DNA of 64,000 nt from Elstera cyanobacteriorum (GCF_002251735.1 NZ_NOXS01000024.1:46600-110599); one strand, 5' to 3'. Numbered from the stretch's first letter, positions 45,408 to 55,219 are shown. The notes: generated from the sequence alone by a model not told the origin. Translations and numbers: made by a program.

Positions 45408-48200
45408 ATGAGTCTGCTCACTGCGCCCGCTCCCGAAACCGTGCCGATGCCGGAAGGGGATGCTATCGCCGAAGCGCTGCCGACCTCGGCGGCGGCCTTC
45501 GACGCTTGGGTCGCGGCCAAGGGCTATCGCTGCCGATTTTCGCCGCATGTATCGGGCGAGGGCAAGCTGGAATGGGCGCTGCTGCCAGCCGAGGGCGGGG
45601 CGCCGCTGCTGCTGACCGGCGAGACGCTGGAAGCGCGGGCGGTGGCCGGGGCGCTTCTGTTTCTGCGCGGGCTGGAGGAGGGGATTAGCCTAGGCCGCGC
45701 CCAAGCCCAAGCCGCCTATGACGCCGATCTCGCCGACCGCGACGCCGCCTGCGATGCGCTGCTCGGGCAGGTTTTGCGGCTTGAAACCATCGTCGAGGAA
45801 AGCGAAGCCTCCCGTATTGCTGCCCGGGCGGAAGGGGAGCGGGTGCGCCTTGATCTCGAAAGCGATCTCGATCAAGTGCGGGAGGAGTTGGACCAACTGC
45901 GCCGTGACCGGATCGCGGCGGAACAATCCTTGGCGGCGCTGACCGAGTCGCGCAAAGGGGCGGAAGCCGCGCTCGAAGCCTTGCAGGACGAGCGCGCGGT
46001 GGCCGAACGGCTGGCGGCGGAAGCGCGGCTGGCGGCGGATTCGCTGCGCCGTGAAGTTGCGCAATTGCGGGAGGAGCTCGACCGCGCCCGCCGCGAAACC
46101 GCTGCGGCTGTCGCCCTGCGCGCCGCCGCTGACGCCGCGAAGCCCGAACCGCTGGCCCCGCCGCCCGCGCCTGCCCCCGTCATCGCGGATGAACCCGAGG
46201 ATGAACCGCTAACCCTTTCGACCCCAGCCCCGCTGACGGAAGAGGAAGAGTTTGAACTGCTGTTGGCCGAGGAAGCCGCCGCCGAAGCGGCCAAGGCGGC
46301 CGCCAGCCCCGGCCTGCCGCCGCTGCCGCAGCGCCCGCCGTCGATGGCGCAGATTCTAACGGAAACGCTGAATTCCCCCTTCGCGAGCATTCTGCCGCCC
46401 AGCCTGACCCCCAGCCTCGCCCCGGTCGCCGCCCTGGCGGCGCCGATGCCGTTCGCAGCGGCGAAACCCCATGACAGCAGCCTGACGGTGAAGGTCGAGG
46501 ATCGCGATACCCCCTTCCTGCCGCCGCCGCCGGTGACGGTGGACGCGGAACCGGTCCTCGCCCCCGATGCCGAAACCGATCTGGAAGCGGATGCCGACGA
46601 GGCCGAGAGTGACCTGGCGGAAGCGGCGGAAACCACCCCAGACGCGCCTGCCGAGCTTCCGGCAAGCCCGCTCGTCCATCGCGCCTATACGCTGCCCGCC
46701 GCCGAAATGCTGACCTGCCCGCCTGCCGACCGTGAACAAGCGGTGGAAGATGAGGTGCTGGATACCAACGCCCGCCAGCTCGAATCCGTGCTGCAGGATT
46801 TCAATATCAAGGGCGAAATCGTCGATGTCCGGCCTGGGCCGGTGGTGACGCTGTATGAGTTCGAACCGGCGCCTGGCACCAAATCCTCGCGCATCATCGG
46901 GCTGGCGGAAGATATCGCCCGGTCGATGTCCGCCGTCGCCGTGCGCATCGCCGTGGTGCCGGGGCGGACCGTCATCGGCATCGAACTGCCGAACCCGCAG
47001 CGCGAGATGGTCTACTTGGGGGAAATGCTGCGGTCGGACGCCTATACCGCGTCCGAAGCACGGCTACCGCTGATCTTGGGGAAAGATATTGGCGGCACGC
47101 CGGTGGTGGCCGACCTCGCGAAAATGCCGCATCTGCTGATCGCCGGGACCACTGGGTCGGGCAAGTCGGTGGGTATCAATACGATGATCCTATCGCTGCT
47201 CTACCGGCACGGGCCGAAGGATTGCCGGTTGATCATGGTCGATCCGAAAATGCTCGAACTCTCGGTCTATGCCGATATTCCCCATCTGCTAACCCCTGTG
47301 GTGACCGATCCGAAGAAGGCAGCGGTTGCCCTCAAATGGGCGGTGCGCGAGATGGAAGATCGCTATCGGGCGATGGCGCAGCTTGGCGTGCGCAATATCG
47401 AGGGCTATAACGCCCGCGTTGCCGAGATGGAAGTGACCGGCGAAAAGCCAACCCGCCGCGTTGCCGTTGGGGTTGATCGCGCTACCGGCCAAGCGATTTT
47501 CGAAGACCATCCCATCGATCTTAAGCACCTGCCCTATATCGTCATCATCGTCGATGAAATGGCCGATTTGATGCTGGTAGCGGGCAAGGAGATTGAAGCG
47601 ACGATCCAGCGCCTCGCCCAAATGGCCCGTGCGGCGGGCATTCATATCGTCATGGCGACGCAGCGCCCCTCGGTCGATGTTATCACGGGCACGATCAAGG
47701 CGAACTTCCCCACGCGCATCAGCTTCCAAGTGACCAGCAAGATCGATAGCCGCACCATCTTGGGCGATGCTGGGGCCGAACAATTGTTGGGGCAGGGCGA
47801 TATGCTGCATATGGCGGGCGGCGGACGCATCACCCGCGTTCACGCCCCCTTCGTCTCCGACCAAGAGGTCGAACAGGTCGTGCAATTCCTGAAAAGCCAG
47901 GGGGTGCCCGATTACGTCGAAGGCGTCACCACCGAGGAGGAGGAAGAGGATGACCGTGCGGGCAGCCTTGGCCTGTCCGGTGGTTCCGGGGATGGGCCGC
48001 AGGACGAACTCTATGATCAGGCGGTGGCCCTGGTCATGCGCGAGCGCAAGGCGTCGACCAGTTTTATCCAGCGCTACTTACAGATCGGCTATAACCGCGC
48101 CGCACGGCTGGTGGAGCGGATGGAGGCGGAAGGCGTCGTCGGTGCCCCCAATCACGTTGGCAAGCGCGAGGTTTTGTTGACCGCCCGCCGGGAACTGTAG
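45408..48200 (+). CDS. ftsK: FtsK/SpoIIIE-type DNA translocase lacking membrane segments
   Basis: A 930-residue protein. The C-terminal motor is complete: alpha/beta RecA-like domains with Walker A GTTGSGKS (residues 580-587), Walker [12 protein letters not shown], and a gamma winged helix at about 862-925 ([20 protein letters not shown]) that reads KOPS-type sequences. The N-terminal half differs from classical FtsK: instead of four membrane helices it has a small domain (1-95), a long Glu/Ala/Arg-rich coiled coil (about 100-250) and an acidic/proline-rich linker. In-frame sequence back to 45186 adds no membrane helix. It may be a second, soluble translocase acting with a canonical FtsK elsewhere. 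Confidence 0.9.
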   Translation: MSLLTAPAPETVPMPEGDAIAEALPTSAAAFDAWVAAKGYRCRFSPHVSGEGKLEWALLPAEGGAPLLLTGETLEARAVAGALLFLRGLEEGISLGRAQAQAAYDADLADRDAACDALLGQVLRLETIVEESEASRIAARAEGERVRLDLESDLDQVREELDQLRRDRIAAEQSLAALTESRKGAEAALEALQDERAVAERLAAEARLAADSLRREVAQLREELDRARRETAAAVALRAAADAAKPEPLAPPPAPAPVIADEPEDEPLTLSTPAPLTEEEEFELLLAEEAAAEAAKAAASPGLPPLPQRPPSMAQILTETLNSPFASILPPSLTPSLAPVAALAAPMPFAAAKPHDSSLTVKVEDRDTPFLPPPPVTVDAEPVLAPDAETDLEADADEAESDLAEAAETTPDAPAELPASPLVHRAYTLPAAEMLTCPPADREQAVEDEVLDTNARQLESVLQDFNIKGEIVDVRPGPVVTLYEFEPAPGTKSSRIIGLAEDIARSMSAVAVRIAVVPGRTVIGIELPNPQREMVYLGEMLRSDAYTASEARLPLILGKDIGGTPVVADLAKMPHLLIAGTTGSGKSVGINTMILSLLYRHGPKDCRLIMVDPKMLELSVYADIPHLLTPVVTDPKKAAVALKWAVREMEDRYRAMAQLGVRNIEGYNARVAEMEVTGEKPTRRVAVGVDRATGQAIFEDHPIDLKHLPYIVIIVDEMADLMLVAGKEIEATIQRLAQMARAAGIHIVMATQRPSVDVITGTIKANFPTRISFQVTSKIDSRTILGDAGAEQLLGQGDMLHMAGGGRITRVHAPFVSDQEVEQVVQFLKSQGVPDYVEGVTTEEEEEDDRAGSLGLSGGSGDGPQDELYDQAVALVMRERKASTSFIQRYLQIGYNRAARLVERMEAEGVVGAPNHVGKREVLLTARREL

Positions 48201-48394
48201 GCCGTCCTAAGGCTGGCGGGCTGCAGCTATAGACCTGAGTACGCCGTCAGGTTGGGCTAGATTTCCGCCTACAAACGTATTAACTCTCCCTTCATCGCGC
48301 GTCTGACAGGATAGCGATAGAGACGAGCCGCAAAAGGCGGCTCGCCTTCACCCCGGCCCCAGAACGGCGGACCTGCGGGGGAAGTGAGGAACGA

Positions 48395-48862
48395 ATGGGC
48401 GGAACGCAAGACAATCGGATTAAGGTGCTGTTCTTTTCGGCGGGCAATGCTGTGCGCTCGATCCTGGCCGAAGCGATTTTGAACCGCATCGCGCCCAGCC
48501 GTTTTCGGGCTTTTTCGGCAGGCAGCGTGCCGACCTTCTGCCTCGATCCGCACGCGCTGGGATTGCTGCGGGATCTCGGTTACCCCACGGCGCATTTACG
48601 CTCTAAAAGCTGGACGGAGTTTCTGGGCGACGGTGCCCCGCGAATGGATTTGGTGGTCAACCTTGGCAGTTTTCTGCCGCTGCATCCCTTGCCCGGCGCG
48701 CCGCTGGTGGTGGAATGGCAGATTCCTGCCCCGGCCCGCTGCGCCTTGTCGTTTATCACTGAAGCCCATGCCGTTTACGGGCAACTGGAAGACCGGATCA
48801 CGCAACTGGCGGTCCAGCCGCTGCGGGCGCTGTTGCAGATCGACGAAACCCGGGCGGCGTAA
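48395..48862 (+). CDS. Low-Mr phosphatase/arsenate-reductase-fold protein lacking catalytic Cys
   Basis: A 155-residue protein aligned by eye to the thioredoxin-coupled ArsC/low-Mr tyrosine phosphatase family: VLFFSAGNAVRSILAEAILN at the phosphate loop, FRAFSAGSVPT, LRSKSWTEFLGDGAPRMDLV. The nucleophilic Cys of the C-x5-R loop is replaced by Ser15 (TCG codon) while Arg21 remains, and the second Cys expected around VFTVCD is missing (VVNLGSF). It is therefore unlikely to reduce arsenate or hydrolyse phosphotyrosine by the usual mechanism, but may still bind an oxyanion or phosphopeptide. GTGAGGA precedes the ATG. No arsenic genes are nearby. Confidence 0.75.
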   Translation: MGGTQDNRIKVLFFSAGNAVRSILAEAILNRIAPSRFRAFSAGSVPTFCLDPHALGLLRDLGYPTAHLRSKSWTEFLGDGAPRMDLVVNLGSFLPLHPLPGAPLVVEWQIPAPARCALSFITEAHAVYGQLEDRITQLAVQPLRALLQIDETRAA

Positions 48863-48872
48863 CGCCCGACCG

Positions 48873-50234
48873 TTAACTGGTTTCGCGGATACGGTGGAGG
48901 AAGGCGGCGACTTCCTTTTTCAGAAAATCGGCATTCTGCCCCAGGCTTTGCGCTGTCTTAACAACAGTCTGCGCCGCCCGCCCGGTATCGGTGGCGGCAT
49001 CGGTCACACCCAGGATCGTGCCGGTAACGCTGGCAGTCCCGCTGGCCGCCTGCTGAGCGCTTTGGGCGATTTCTTGGGTAGCGGCTTCCTGCTGGTCCAT
49101 CGCCGTGGCGACGACCCCCGCGATCTCGTTGATATGGTCGATGATATTACCGATCTCGCGGATGGCATCGACCGAATGGCGCGTGGCGGATTGGATGGCG
49201 GCGATCTGGGTGCCGATTTCCTGTGTTGCGGCAGCGGTTTCGGCGGCTAGCCCCTTCACTTCCTGGGCGACGACGGCAAACCCCTTGCCCGCATCGCCCG
49301 CCCGCGCGGCTTCGATGGAGGCATTCAGCGCCAGAAGATTGGTTTGCGCGGCGATCCGGCGGATGAGATCGACGACAGCGCCGATATGATCCGCAGCGGT
49401 TGCGAGGCGGGCCACCGTATCGTCGGTAGCATGGGCGCGCTGCGAAGCGTCTTGCGCGATCTGGCTCGCTTCTTCCACATGGCGGCCCATCTCGTGAATG
49501 GAGGTCGCCAGTTCCTCCGCCGCTGTTGCAACGGTCTGCACATTGCCGCTGGTCGATTGGGCGGCTGAACTGACCATTTCGGCCTGAACGGCGGTTTCTT
49601 CGGCGGCGGCGGCCATCGCCTGCGCTGTGTGTTGCATATCGTCTGCGGCGGTGCCGACCCCGGCGACGACGGTAGCAACCGATTGATCGAAGGCGACCGC
49701 GACCTGCGCCAATTGCGCATCGGCGGCGGCTTTATTTTCCTCGAGATAGATCGAGATGGCGAAGTCCATATCCAGCATCACCGCCTTCAGAATCGCCGTT
49801 TGCGCCGCCTGGGTTTGCCGCAGCGCGCGGTCGGGGTGCCATAGGCTTTGGAAGTGTTCGGCTACTGCAGCCAGCAGCCGCGTGGCGATGAAGGAATAGC
49901 CCGCAATATACCAGCGCGGCTCCAGCCCGATCCGGCTATGGGTCGCGCCGATCCGGCGGACGAGGGCGATATATTCGGCGCTAAAGGTACCATCGACAAT
50001 CGCCGTCCAATGGCGAATTTGCGCGGCCTTGGCGCGGGCAATCCCCGCCTCGCCGCCGAACAGCGGGGTTAGGCGGGCTTCCTGGCGCACATGATCGTAG
50101 AAAATATCCAAAATGCCGGGCAGGCATTTTTGCACCACCGGGCGGGCGGCGGCGAGGGCGCTCTTGGTTTCCGCATCGATCTGCAAAAAAGCAAGTCGGG
50201 CCGATATATCGAGTGCGGTATCCGTGGAAACCAT
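48873..50234 (-). CDS. Globin-coupled methyl-accepting chemotaxis protein (HemAT-like)
   Basis: A 453-residue soluble chemoreceptor. Residues about 10-165 form a protoglobin-type sensor with proximal His99 in [20 protein letters not shown], which binds haem and senses oxygen or related gases. The C-terminal coiled-coil signalling domain contains [20 protein letters not shown] and [20 protein letters not shown]. No membrane segments are present, so it is a cytoplasmic aerotaxis receptor. It converges on the ArsC-like gene, 10 bases apart. No Che operon is in the window. Confidence 0.95.
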   Translation of the reverse strand: MVSTDTALDISARLAFLQIDAETKSALAAARPVVQKCLPGILDIFYDHVRQEARLTPLFGGEAGIARAKAAQIRHWTAIVDGTFSAEYIALVRRIGATHSRIGLEPRWYIAGYSFIATRLLAAVAEHFQSLWHPDRALRQTQAAQTAILKAVMLDMDFAISIYLEENKAAADAQLAQVAVAFDQSVATVVAGVGTAADDMQHTAQAMAAAAEETAVQAEMVSSAAQSTSGNVQTVATAAEELATSIHEMGRHVEEASQIAQDASQRAHATDDTVARLATAADHIGAVVDLIRRIAAQTNLLALNASIEAARAGDAGKGFAVVAQEVKGLAAETAAATQEIGTQIAAIQSATRHSVDAIREIGNIIDHINEIAGVVATAMDQQEAATQEIAQSAQQAASGTASVTGTILGVTDAATDTGRAAQTVVKTAQSLGQNADFLKKEVAAFLHRIRETS

Positions 50235-50377
50235 GCGCCTTCCTCCCTTCCCCCTAGGGTGGCCGTGCGGGGGTAGCGTTCAGGATATCCGCAGAGCCCC
50301 TTGAGAAACGGTTAAGACCGTGTGCGATGCGGCAAAAACACGCGGAAAACGTGCTATGTTGATCCCGCGCGCCGCAC

Positions 50378-51493
50378 TCAGGCCCCCCGCGCCCATAGGC
50401 TGACCTCCGCCAGCGTCCGTTTACCGGTCAGCAGATCGGCGGCGGCCTTGCCAATAACCGAGCCGAATTTGAAGCCATGCCCCGAACAGGCGGAGACGGC
50501 CAGTAGCTTGTCTTCCTGATGAAAAACGAAGGCTTCATCCGCCTCGACCGTATAGAAACAGACCTTGGGCTCGATGATGCGGTAAGCGTCGAGGTTGCGA
50601 ATTTGCCCCCGGCACTGCTCGACCACGGCGCGCGCTTCCTCTGCCGTAAAAACGCGCGGCGCGGCGGGGTCGCCGGTCCGGGAAAACCGATGATCGCCGA
50701 TCTTCATACCGGTGCCGGGGATCGGCGGCACCAAGTAGAACCCGGCGTTGCCCTCGTCGATGCTCAGCATCATCGGCATGCGCTGCCATTGCGCCACAGT
50801 TTCGCTCGGTGGGGCGACATAGACGATCAATTGCCGCGATGGCGTTACGCGCGTGGCGAGGCCGGGCAGCAGCTTCGTTACCCAAGCCCCGGCGGCGACG
50901 ACCACCGCATCGGCGCTAAGCTGGCTCCCATCGGCCAGGGTAACCCGGCCCGCCGTGGGATCGACCGCGGTTACCGGTGTATTGGGGCGAATATCGAGGC
51001 CGATGAAGGCCAGATGCCGGGCCAGCGCCTGCACAATCCGCCCGCAGCGCAGGGCGCCGCCGGTTTTTAACCGATAACCGCCATCGGCCACTGCTGCCTC
51101 TTCAAGCAGGGGATAGTCGCGGGCGAGCGTGTCGGCGGTCAGCCATTCGATATCCGCGCCAACGCGCAGGCCTGCGCGTTCCAGCGTTGCGACGGTGGCG
51201 GCATTCTGCGCATTGCCAGGGCCGCCCAGCACGAGCGTGCCGGTTTCGACATAATGGGTTTCGCCAAGGTCGGCCCATAGTTCCGCCCAAGCGGCATAGG
51301 CTTCCCCGACCATGCGGGTGAAGCCGAGCTTGGTACTATAGGGGTAGCGGATCAGCCGGTGATCATCGACGGAGGTGCCGAGCGGATTGGGCAACGGCCC
51401 CTGTTCCAGCAGCGTAATCTGCGCGCCCGTCTTGTGAAGCGCCCAGGCCGTCGCCAGCCCGGCAATCCCGCCGCCGACAATAATTACCTGCAT
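50378..51493 (-). CDS. FAD-dependent oxidoreductase (DAO family)
   Basis: A 371-residue flavoprotein: QVIIVGGGIAGLATAWALHK at the N-terminus binds FAD, ADAVVVAAGAWVTKLLPGL is the second adenine-site strand, and SACSGHGFKFGSVIGKAAAD near the C-terminus is typical of sarcosine-oxidase/N-methyltryptophan-oxidase relatives, where Cys in this loop often attaches FAD covalently. It likely oxidises a secondary amine or amino acid; the substrate cannot be told. Start at 51493 follows AAGGGGGCAGAGC. It is downstream of the candidate sRNA terminator and so has its own promoter. Confidence 0.9.
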   Translation of the reverse strand: MQVIIVGGGIAGLATAWALHKTGAQITLLEQGPLPNPLGTSVDDHRLIRYPYSTKLGFTRMVGEAYAAWAELWADLGETHYVETGTLVLGGPGNAQNAATVATLERAGLRVGADIEWLTADTLARDYPLLEEAAVADGGYRLKTGGALRCGRIVQALARHLAFIGLDIRPNTPVTAVDPTAGRVTLADGSQLSADAVVVAAGAWVTKLLPGLATRVTPSRQLIVYVAPPSETVAQWQRMPMMLSIDEGNAGFYLVPPIPGTGMKIGDHRFSRTGDPAAPRVFTAEEARAVVEQCRGQIRNLDAYRIIEPKVCFYTVEADEAFVFHQEDKLLAVSACSGHGFKFGSVIGKAAADLLTGKRTLAEVSLWARGA

Positions 51494-51628
51494 GCTCTGC
51501 CCCCTTTTGATTGACCAGATTAAGCCAAGCACAGGCGCCCTTAGAACGGAAGAGGTGGAGGTGGGAAATCATGTCAAAAAGATGACAAGTAGAACTGAAG
51601 GTCGTGCAGCCATTGTTGCTGTTCGGAC

Positions 51629-51657
51629 AAAAAAAAGCCCCGCGCAAAGGCGCGGGG
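51629..51657 (-). terminator. Intrinsic terminator of the candidate sRNA
   Basis: Perfect 8-bp GC stem with loop CTTT and eight Ts on the minus strand. Confidence 0.9.
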
Positions 51658-51758
51658 ACAAGTTGAACAGGGAGGCTTCACGTCTGGGAGACGTAGGGTT
51701 CAAAAAAAAACCCTTCACCGGGAGGGAACCCGGTGGATTGCTGCGTCGCAACAATCAC
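51629..51758 (-). ncRNA. Candidate AbcR-type (alpha-r15-like) small regulatory RNA
   Basis: About 130 nt between a LysR gene and a flavoprotein gene, ending in an intrinsic terminator (stem 51657-51650/51645-51638 followed by eight Ts on the minus strand). Upstream are hairpins exposing C-rich loops: CACCGGG/CCCGGTG with loop TTCCCT, ACGTC/GACGT with loop TCCCA, and an open GCCTCCCTG, all anti-Shine-Dalgarno-like. In rhizobia and Brucella the AbcR sRNAs lie next to the LsrB/VtlR regulator, itself beside trxB; the same order is found here. Such RNAs act with Hfq to repress ABC-transporter mRNAs. The 5' end is estimated. Confidence 0.65.
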
Positions 51759-51762
51759 AAGA

Positions 51763-51787
51763 AAAGAAATAAGGTCTTGGGCGTTCC
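51763..51787 (-). promoter_or_regulatory. Possible EcfG-type promoter of the candidate sRNA
   Basis: On the minus strand GGAAC (51787-51783) is followed after 16 bases by CTTT (51766-51763), compared with the general-stress consensus GGAAC-N16/17-CGTT. The -35 is exact and the -10 is imperfect. Confidence 0.3.
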
Positions 51788-51859
51788 AAAACTAGAGCCA
51801 AAATTCCGCGCCAGACATGCGCAACCCGCATGTCTTTGTCTCCATCCTAAATGGCGGAC

Positions 51860-51904
51860 AAATGCAAACGCCCCCGCCAACCGGTCATCCGGCAGGCGGG
51901 GGCG
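51860..51904 (-). terminator. Terminator of the LysR-type gene
   Basis: Stem 51904-51895 with 51878-51869 (10 bp, with an inner CCGG/CCGG extension) followed by GTTTGCATTTG on the minus strand, 15 bases beyond the stop. Confidence 0.75.
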
Positions 51905-51918
51905 CGGGCAAACGGCGC

Positions 51919-52806
51919 TTAAAAGGCTTGGGCGGAAACCTGTTTCAGCAGAAAATCGCGCAGGACCGAAATGCGCTTCGAGTTACGCAGTTCTTCCGGG
52001 TAAACGAAATAGGCAGGCACTGCCGGAACTTCAAGATCCGGGAACAAACGCACCAAGCCCGTATCGTCATTGGTCATGTAATCGGGCAGGGCGGCGATGC
52101 CGATACCCGACTTCACGGCCCGGAAGATGGCGTAGAAGTTATTCACCTTCAGCACGGCCCGGCTGGAAAAATCATGCCCGCCCGCCTTTAGCAGCCAGTT
52201 GACCTCTGGGAAGGGGGCATGCTTCGGGTCGCCATAGCAGATCAGCCGATGCGTGTTGAGGTCGGTCAACTCCGTCGGGGTGCCATGCGCCTTCAGATAG
52301 GCTTCCGACGCGACGACGTGGAAGTGGAAGGTCGTTAGATGGCGCTGGATCAGGTCGGCCTGCCGGGGGATGGTCATGCGCACGGCCACATCCGCCTCGC
52401 GCATCGACAGATCCAGCTCGTCGTCATCCAGCAGCAGGGTCAGGCTAATTTCCGGGTGGAGTTCCAGAAACTCGTTCAACCTGGGGGCAAGCCATGTCGA
52501 GCCGAAGGCGACAGTTGTTGTTACCTTCAACGGGCCTTTCGGCCTGTCCTTGCTCTCGTTCAGCATTGCCTCCGCCATCGCAAGTTTGGCGAAGATTTCC
52601 TTGGTAGTTCGGTAGAGCAGCTCGCCCTGTTCGGTCAGAATAAGACCGCGGGCATGGCGATGGAACAGGGGAACCGACAGGCTGTCTTCCAGCCCGCTGA
52701 TCTGACGGCTGACGGCCGATTGGCTCAAATTCAGCGAATCCCCGGCATGCGTGAAACTTCCCGCTTCGGCAACCGCCAGGAAGACACGCAGCTTGTCCCA
52801 GTCCAT
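51919..52806 (-). CDS. lsrB: LysR-family regulator of the LsrB/VtlR type
   Basis: A 295-residue LysR regulator. The N-terminal helix-turn-helix (about residues 5-63) reads MDWDKLRVFLAVAEAGSFTH and LNLSQSAVSRQISGLEDSL, followed by FHRHARGLILTEQGELLYRT, which matches the LsrB/VtlR subgroup very closely. The rest is a periplasmic-binding-protein-like effector domain. In Sinorhizobium, Agrobacterium and Brucella this regulator controls redox/envelope functions and AbcR sRNA expression. AGGAGGGTAAA precedes the ATG. It lies 47 bases downstream of trxB and just upstream of the candidate sRNA, the same synteny. The subgroup assignment rests on recalled sequences. Confidence 0.87.
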   Translation of the reverse strand: MDWDKLRVFLAVAEAGSFTHAGDSLNLSQSAVSRQISGLEDSLSVPLFHRHARGLILTEQGELLYRTTKEIFAKLAMAEAMLNESKDRPKGPLKVTTTVAFGSTWLAPRLNEFLELHPEISLTLLLDDDELDLSMREADVAVRMTIPRQADLIQRHLTTFHFHVVASEAYLKAHGTPTELTDLNTHRLICYGDPKHAPFPEVNWLLKAGGHDFSSRAVLKVNNFYAIFRAVKSGIGIAALPDYMTNDDTGLVRLFPDLEVPAVPAYFVYPEELRNSKRISVLRDFLLKQVSAQAF

Positions 52807-52853
52807 TTTACCCTCCTGTCTTGCCCGATCCGAACCGGATGGGCCTCTCGTTA

Positions 52854-53819
52854 TTATTCTGCCGCCCGGCTTTGGGCCGGTTGCGCCGCCAGAAAGCGTT
52901 CTGCTTCCAGCGCCGCCATGCAGCCCATGCCCGCAGCGGTTACCGCCTGGCGGAAATGCTTATCCTTCACGTCCCCAGCGGCAAAGACACCGGGGATATT
53001 GGTCGCAGTCGAATCCGGCGCCGTGACGATATAGCCGTCGGCATCCAACTCCACCTTGCCTTTGAACACCTCGGTCTGCGGCACATGGCCGATTGCGACG
53101 AAAACCCCGTCCAGCGGAATATCCTGCACGGCGCCGTCTTGGGTGTGTTTCACCCGCACGCCGGTCACGGTCGCGGGGCTTCCCGCGCTCAGAATATCCT
53201 CGACCGTGTGGTTCCACAGCACTGTCACCTTAGGATTGGTGAACAGCCGGTCTTGCAGGATTTTCTCCGCCCGCAGGCTATCGCGCCGATGGATCAGCGT
53301 CACATGGCTGGCGTGGTTGGTCAGATACAGCGCTTCTTCGACAGCGGTATTGCCGCCGCCGACCACGGCGACCTTCTTACCCCGGAAGAAGAAGCCATCG
53401 CAGGTGGCGCAGGCCGAGACCCCAGCGCCGCGCAAATGCTGTTCGGCGGGCAGACCCAGCCAGCGGGCGGTTGCGCCCGTGCAGATGATGATGCTGTCGG
53501 CAAAAAACAGGGTGCCACCGTCGGTCTTGGCACGGAACGGGCGCGCGGTGAAATCCACGTCCGTCACCAGATCATAGACGATTTCCGTGCCGACATGCTC
53601 GGCCTGGGCCTGCATTTGCTCCATCAGCCAGGGGCCTTGGATCACATCGGCGAAGCCCGGGTAGTTTTCGACATCGGTGGTGATGGTCAACTGCCCGCCG
53701 GGCGTCATGCCCGTCGTCAGAATCGGGTGCAGGTTCGCGCGCGCGGCATAAATCGCCGCCGTATAGCCCGCCGGACCCGCCCCAATAATCAGAACCTTCG
53801 TGTGGCGCTGCTCCGCCAT
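52854..53819 (-). CDS. trxB: Thioredoxin reductase
   Basis: A 321-residue flavoprotein: FAD loop VLIIGAGPAGYTAAIYAARA, redox pair Cys137-Cys140 in SACATCDGFFFRGKKVAVVG, NADPH loop GGGNTAVEEALYLTNHA, and FAAGDVKDKHFRQAVTAAG near the end. It reduces thioredoxin with NADPH in the cytoplasm. The start at 53819 (MAEQRHTKVLIIG) follows CAGGA; the longer reading to 53873 is rejected. It is 47 bases before the LysR gene, so the two may be cotranscribed. Confidence 0.97.
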   Translation of the reverse strand: MAEQRHTKVLIIGAGPAGYTAAIYAARANLHPILTTGMTPGGQLTITTDVENYPGFADVIQGPWLMEQMQAQAEHVGTEIVYDLVTDVDFTARPFRAKTDGGTLFFADSIIICTGATARWLGLPAEQHLRGAGVSACATCDGFFFRGKKVAVVGGGNTAVEEALYLTNHASHVTLIHRRDSLRAEKILQDRLFTNPKVTVLWNHTVEDILSAGSPATVTGVRVKHTQDGAVQDIPLDGVFVAIGHVPQTEVFKGKVELDADGYIVTAPDSTATNIPGVFAAGDVKDKHFRQAVTAAGMGCMAALEAERFLAAQPAQSRAAE

Positions 53820-53911
53820 TCCTGCAACCCCCGTATTCCTCAACGATGACCCTACCGGGCGTTGCCCGCGCAAACAAGGGGCTGCTGCCCGATTTTCTCT
53901 CTTTTCGTCCG

Positions 53912-55219
53912 TTACTTAGGCACGCGCCACCCCTTTGTCACGAACAGCCGGTGGCACAGCAGCGCCATGCCGGTGCCGACCAGCGACCCTGCCAGAATAT
54001 CCGCCAGCCAATGGGCATTCGTCGCAACCCGGCTGAAGGCGATGACGGCCGCGCCTGCGTAAGCGGCCCAACCCCAGCGGCGCGGCAGCATAAGTGCGAA
54101 CGCGGTGGCGACGGCGAAGATCATCGTCGTATGGCCGGACGGCATCGAAACATAGACCGCCTTGGTGGCCGGGGGGCTGAAGGTATAAAGGCCCTGATCG
54201 AAGAACAGCCGGGGCCGGGTCCGCCCGATCAGCGCTTTTAGGGCGGAATTGACGATTCCCGCCGATGCACAGGCGGCAAAGAAGAAAGCGGGCGTGCCCA
54301 GCCGTTCCTTCCAGCGCTGGCGGGTGCCGGGATCAGCGGCGCGCCACACCATTAGGGCGCACCAAACCGTGATTAATGCCGAACCGACGAGCCACCAAAC
54401 CCCGAGACCAATATCGGTAATCGCGGTGAACCCCTGCTTCACCGGCTCCGGCAAACCGCGCGCCCAGAGGGCAATGCTGCGGTCAAACGCCAGGATCGAG
54501 ACCGGGATCAGTGGTAGGACGCAAATGGCATAAAGCCGGTAACGCAGCCCCGGCGTGCGCGTCTGGCGGGCCAGGAACGCGCGGAGCCCAGCCCCCCCCG
54601 GCGCGATCATCGCCCAATGCAAAGCCCAAATCGCCCCGCCGACAAAGAACCCGGCGAAGATCACGTCCGACAGAAAATGCCCGCCTTGCAGAATGCGGTT
54701 CGCGCCGAAAATCGCCCCGGTCGCCAGCGCCGCGTACACCGCCCGCCGCCGCCATGCCAAGGGGGCGAGTAGGGCCGGGGCGAGGAAGGCAAAGCCCCCA
54801 GCAGCATCGCCGGAGACGAAAGCGCAGTTCTTTGGGCATTGGTCGGCGGGGATCAGCGGCGGGGTGAACTGTTTGGTGCCACCAAATTCGACAAGATGCG
54901 AAGGGCGGGCGCGGCCCCAATTATCTTTCAGAATCGTATTGGCGAGCAGCCCTGGCCCCACGGCGACCGCGAGGATTAAGAACAACGCCTGACGCCCCGG
55001 CAGACGGCGGCTGAACCAACCCAGCAGCGCCCCGGCGGGGATCAGCAGCACCAATGCCGGCACGGCATCGTGCAAGGCTTGGAACGGGAAACTCTGACCG
55101 AGAACGAACCCCGCGCCGGGTTGATACCCAAGCGCGGCGACGGCTAGGTCGATCTCGGGAACGGCGAGGAATAGCGCCCCCAGCAACGCGGCGGCGCAGA
55201 AAAGAAGCATGGCGCGCAT
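53912..55219 (-). CDS. Membrane protein with two fused PAP2 phosphatase domains
   Basis: A 435-residue polytopic protein with two PAP2 domains in tandem. The second is canonical: K328-x6-R335P (KALIGRTRP), SGH at 361-363 (MPSGHTTMIF), and SRVATNAHWLADI with His403 and Asp407. The first keeps KDNWGRARP (98-106) and His181/Asp185 (NRILQGGHFLSDV) but has SGD at 136-138 in place of SGH. PAP2 enzymes remove phosphate from lipids such as lipid A, undecaprenyl diphosphate or phosphatidylglycerophosphate at the periplasmic face. It lies 4 bases after an ArnT-like gene, pointing to lipid A or envelope glycolipid modification. The fusion is unusual. Confidence 0.88.
   Translation of the reverse strand: MRAMLLFCAAALLGALFLAVPEIDLAVAALGYQPGAGFVLGQSFPFQALHDAVPALVLLIPAGALLGWFSRRLPGRQALFLILAVAVGPGLLANTILKDNWGRARPSHLVEFGGTKQFTPPLIPADQCPKNCAFVSGDAAGGFAFLAPALLAPLAWRRRAVYAALATGAIFGANRILQGGHFLSDVIFAGFFVGGAIWALHWAMIAPGGAGLRAFLARQTRTPGLRYRLYAICVLPLIPVSILAFDRSIALWARGLPEPVKQGFTAITDIGLGVWWLVGSALITVWCALMVWRAADPGTRQRWKERLGTPAFFFAACASAGIVNSALKALIGRTRPRLFFDQGLYTFSPPATKAVYVSMPSGHTTMIFAVATAFALMLPRRWGWAAYAGAAVIAFSRVATNAHWLADILAGSLVGTGMALLCHRLFVTKGWRVPK

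Noticed and set aside
51569..51754. Small minus-strand protein of 61 codons over the candidate sRNA
   Set aside because: It would translate through a strong intrinsic terminator and hairpins; the region is better explained as an sRNA.
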